Shown piece after piece: positions 24,039-25,950 of a DNA stretch of 25,950 nt. The notes below the pieces were generated by a model. It was not told where the DNA came from, made no database searches, and saw only the letters and a program-made list of their open reading frames with translations. Every line of letters begins with the position of its first letter. The stretch's first letter is position 1. A program made the position numbers and the translations under genes. This stretch comes from a virus: the IMG/VR virus record IMGVR_UViG_3300010153_000095, positions 1 through 25,950 of that record. One strand, written 5' to 3'.

Positions 24039-24446
24039 ATGGCATGGAGATCAAAATCTAAAGTACGTGCAAACGCAATTAAACATGGTTATAGATCCGG
24101 ATTTGAACATAAAGTATCAGAACAATTAACAGAATCTAAAATTAAATTTGGTTATGAAGATACTGTAATCGATTATATTAAGCCAGAAACTCATCATAAA
24201 TATACAGTTGATTTTACATTACCTAACGGGATATTAATTGAAACAAAAGGCCGGTGGGTTATTGAAGACCGGAAAAAACATCTATTAATAAAAAAACAAC
24301 ATCCGGAATTAGATATTCGAATAATATTTCAATCAGCTAAAACTAAAATCAGAAAAGGCTCAAAAACGACATATGGTGATTATTGTGATAAGCATGGTAT
24401 TGTATGGTCAGAAAAAAAGATTCCAGAAAGTTGGTTAAAAGGTTGA
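24039..24446 (+). CDS. T7 endonuclease I-like Holliday-junction resolvase
   Basis: The 135-residue product follows phage T7 gp3 closely from YRSGFEHKVSEQL to the end, including KKHLLIKKQHPELDIRIIFQ, with only short differences. The catalytic set of T7 endonuclease I (E20, D55, E65, K67) is present as E23, D58, E68 and K70 with unchanged spacing (YTVDFTLPNGILIETKG). T7 endonuclease I is a dimeric enzyme that cleaves branched DNA, resolves recombination junctions before packaging and helps degrade host DNA. T4 uses the unrelated endonuclease VII (gp49) for this task. The length is close to that of T7 gp3 (149). It has its own late-type motif and ribosome site, which suits a packaging-stage enzyme. 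Confidence 0.95.
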   Translation: MAWRSKSKVRANAIKHGYRSGFEHKVSEQLTESKIKFGYEDTVIDYIKPETHHKYTVDFTLPNGILIETKGRWVIEDRKKHLLIKKQHPELDIRIIFQSAKTKIRKGSKTTYGDYCDKHGIVWSEKKIPESWLKG

Positions 24447-24454
24447 CCTTTTGA
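24435..24454 (+). terminator. Possible intrinsic terminator overlapping a promoter
   Basis: AAAAGG at 24437-24442 and CCTTTT at 24447-24452 pair around a TTGA loop; with T35-A54 and a T36-G53 wobble the stem reaches eight pairs. A T-run (24459-24464) follows after a few A residues. The stem has only two G-C pairs, so it is weak. It overlaps both the end of the resolvase gene and the -35 box at 24443. Confidence 0.35.
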
Positions 24455-24471
24455 AAAATTTTTTATATATT
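24443..24471 (+). promoter_or_regulatory. Sigma70-type (early) promoter for the replication block
   Basis: TTGACC at 24443-24448 and TATATT at 24466-24471 are separated by exactly 17 bases, close to the E. coli consensus. The A5T6 spacer tract resembles the one at 1847-1875. Expected transcription start is near 24478. The 140-base gap to the primase gene (24447-24586) otherwise holds AT-rich sequence, a perfect TATAAATA at 24536-24543 and no supported ORF. Confidence 0.65.
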
Positions 24472-24586
24472 CATATTAATATAAATTTGTATTTGTATAA
24501 ATGATATATTTGAATAAAATGAAAATATGATTTAATATAAATACGACAATGACATATTGTAAGTATGTATTGAAAATAATAACTAA

Positions 24587-25516
24587 ATGAGCAACTTTCC
24601 TATCGTTACATTACTGGAATCGGTACTAGGAAAAGGACGGATTAAGGCAAATAATAACGTAGCTTTCCATTGTCCTTTTTGTCATCACCATAAACCAAAA
24701 CTAGAAGTAAATACTCAATCACAACATTGGCATTGCTGGGTTTGTAATGCAGCAGGTCGTAAATTACCTATCTTATTTAAACGTTTAAATGTCCAGAGAA
24801 CTAAAATATCTAAATTAATTGTATTATTAGAAGATGTAGAATATAAACCTAAAACAACTACGACTGATACGCCGGTCTTACATTTACCTGAAGGGTTTAA
24901 ACCATTATGGCAATTTGATAAAGCATCACCGGAGTATAGAAATGCTGTTTTTTATTTACGTACACGAGGTATTCATATACAAGATATTTTAAAATATAGA
25001 ATTGGTTATTGTGATGCCGGTCCATATAATGGTAAAATAGTTATTCCTAGTTTTGATGCTAACGGTAGTTTAAATTATTTTGTATCTAGAGCATATTATG
25101 AAGATGATAATTGGAAACATAAGAATCCAAATGTATCGAAAGATATTATCGGATTTGAATTACATATTAATTGGGACATGCCGATTATTTTAGTAGAAGG
25201 TGCATTTGATGCTATTGCTATAAAAAGAAATGCAATACCATTATTCGGTAAAACTATTTCAGATACATTAAAGAAACGGATTGTAGAACGTGGTGTAGAA
25301 ACAATTTATATTTGTTTAGATGATGATGCTAAAAAACAAGCCGTCGAAGTTTCAGATTATTTTATGTCAAATGGCATACATGTACATTTAGTAAAATTAC
25401 CAGAACAATCTGATCCATCTGAATTAGGTTTTGAAAAAGTAAAAAATATTATTGATAATACCTGTGAATTAACAGGAATAGGATTAATGCAAGAAAAAAT
25501 ATTATGCAAAATATAG
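24587..25516 (+). CDS. 61: DnaG/T4 gp61-type DNA primase
   Basis: The 309-residue product has an N-terminal zinc-binding domain with CPFC (C29, C32) and CWVC (C50, C53), and a Toprim domain with the family's acidic residues: EGAFD (E204, D208), LDDDA (D245-D247) and DPSEL (D276). This is the order of DnaG-type primases without the helicase part. T4 gp61 (342 residues) makes pentaribonucleotide primers for lagging-strand synthesis with helicase gp41; the shorter length here fits. No ribosome site is obvious at ATG 24587, and the 5' leader from the promoter at 24443 would be about 110 bases. It overlaps the gp47-like gene by 13 bases, a coupled replication/recombination pair. The assignment as primase is firm; T4 orthology is probable. 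Confidence 0.88.
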   Translation: MSNFPIVTLLESVLGKGRIKANNNVAFHCPFCHHHKPKLEVNTQSQHWHCWVCNAAGRKLPILFKRLNVQRTKISKLIVLLEDVEYKPKTTTTDTPVLHLPEGFKPLWQFDKASPEYRNAVFYLRTRGIHIQDILKYRIGYCDAGPYNGKIVIPSFDANGSLNYFVSRAYYEDDNWKHKNPNVSKDIIGFELHINWDMPIILVEGAFDAIAIKRNAIPLFGKTISDTLKKRIVERGVETIYICLDDDAKKQAVEVSDYFMSNGIHVHLVKLPEQSDPSELGFEKVKNIIDNTCELTGIGLMQEKILCKI

Positions 25517-25950
25517 ATATTGGAATTAAAAAGATTGATAAGATCTTTCACATAGCTGATGTACATATTCGAAATGTAAATCGCCATAAAGAATATCGCG
25601 AAGTTTTTAAACAGTTATATACTTACATTAAAAAACATAAAACACCGAATAGTGTAATTTATGTTGCTGGAGATGTAGTCCATGCTAAAACAGACATGTC
25701 TCCAGAATTAGTTGAAAGAGTAGGAGATTTTTTTAAATCACTAGCTGATATATCACCTACGATTTTAATTACCGGTAATCATGATTGTAACCTAAATAAC
25801 TCAAATCGTTTAGATGCGTTGTCTCCCATCGTATACGCCTTGAATCATCCAGACTTACACTATCTCAAAGACAATGGTATATACGAGCTATCGAATATAC
25901 ACTTTAATGTAATGTCGGTGTTTAATAAGCCAGTTGAATATATAAAAGCA
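25504..25950 (+). CDS. 47: gp47/SbcD-like recombination nuclease subunit (partial)
   Basis: The frame starts at ATG 25504 inside the end of the primase gene and is open to the right edge (149 residues). It shows the metal-binding motifs of Mre11/SbcD calcineurin-like phosphoesterases: D19 and H21 in IADVHI, the AGDVVH motif near 55-60, and TGNHD near 92-96. In T4, gp47 pairs with gp46 (Rad50/SbcC-like ATPase) to degrade host DNA and to resect ends for recombination-dependent replication. The C-terminal half and any gp46 gene lie beyond the window. It is transcribed with the primase from the promoter at 24443. Confidence 0.85.
   Translation, partial: MQNIDIGIKKIDKIFHIADVHIRNVNRHKEYREVFKQLYTYIKKHKTPNSVIYVAGDVVHAKTDMSPELVERVGDFFKSLADISPTILITGNHDCNLNNSNRLDALSPIVYALNHPDLHYLKDNGIYELSNIHFNVMSVFNKPVEYIKA

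Noticed and set aside
24501-24530. Nine-codon frame (MIYLNKMKI) between resolvase and primase
   Set aside because: Too short, with no ribosome site and no sign of coding constraint.
24536-24543. Perfect T4 late element TATAAATA upstream of the primase gene
   Set aside because: It is 43 bases from the ATG, differs from the recurring TATTTATA form, and lies in a very AT-rich gap where a sigma70-type promoter already explains expression. Kept only as a possible secondary promoter.
857-25587. Antisense open frames of about 60-180 codons, such as 10084-10617, 7303-7662 and 16506-16745 on the - strand
   Set aside because: All lie inside clear + strand genes, have no ribosome sites or plausible neighbours, and encode low-complexity or hydrophobic sequence typical of reversed AT-rich coding DNA.
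1-25950. tRNA genes, CRISPR arrays, insertion sequences, integrase or attachment sites
   Set aside because: No cloverleaf-like sequence, spaced direct repeats, transposase or integrase motif was seen; the gene order is continuous phage structure and replication genes.

Overview
The window is a continuous, densely packed stretch of a T4-like (myovirus, contractile-tail) bacteriophage genome. All supported genes lie on the + strand, most are separated by fewer than 40 bases or overlap by a few, and the DNA is AT-rich. The diagnostic genes are a gp25-like and a gp6-like baseplate wedge protein, a gp5-like OB-fold baseplate/spike protein, a gp55-like late sigma factor, a T4/DnaG-type primase and the start of a gp47/SbcD-like recombination nuclease. 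Several large virion genes look like those found in marine and environmental 'far-T4' phages rather than in coliphage T4 itself. I saw no tRNA, integrase, insertion sequence, CRISPR array or host gene, so a lytic phage (or a viral metagenome contig) is the simplest reading. The host cannot be named; the E. coli-like TTGACC-N17-TATATT promoter and AAGGA-type ribosome sites argue mildly against a Bacteroidota host.

Layout. 1-1843: tail of an unknown gene, a tiny helical protein, a four-helix membrane protein with a long coiled coil, and a small Cys-rich protein. 1847-4299: a sigma70-type promoter followed by a ClpP-like protease, an HD-domain phosphohydrolase, a membrane-anchored small protein and the gp55-like sigma factor. 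4315-8347: a small conserved acidic protein, the gp5-like protein and a 720-residue Pro/Gly-rich protein. 8384-15227: a small helical protein, gp25, gp6, a DNRLRE-like protein and a 927-residue protein, probably the baseplate wedge block. 15248-24015: a 1651-residue tail/baseplate protein, a conserved 221-residue virion protein and two probable fibre or receptor-binding proteins that share a C-terminal module; the second also has a LamG-type lectin fold. 24015-24446: a T7 endonuclease I-like Holliday-junction resolvase. 24443-25950: a second sigma70-type promoter, the primase and the partial gp47 gene.

Two promoter classes emerge from the intergenic sequence. Six gaps, each at the head of a gene block (before 128, 4337, 8409, 15266, 20260 and 24039), carry the same ATATTTAT core 9-18 bases before the start codon. 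TATTTATA differs from the T4 late element TATAAATA only in its two central bases, so this is a plausible variant late promoter read by the gp55-like factor encoded at 3544. The two remaining larger gaps (before 1881 and 24587) lack it and instead share a nearly identical sigma70-like promoter (TATATT -10 boxes, 17-base spacers). The inferred logic is that host polymerase transcribes the protease/HD/sigma block and the replication block early, after which the phage sigma factor switches on the virion blocks and the resolvase.

The best candidates for undescribed biology are the early ClpP-HD-anchor-sigma block, the variant late-promoter regulon, the 339-residue membrane/coiled-coil protein, and the large unassigned virion proteins (720, 927 and 1651 residues) that stand where T4 carries the gp5 lysozyme, gp7, gp8 and gp10 class of proteins.
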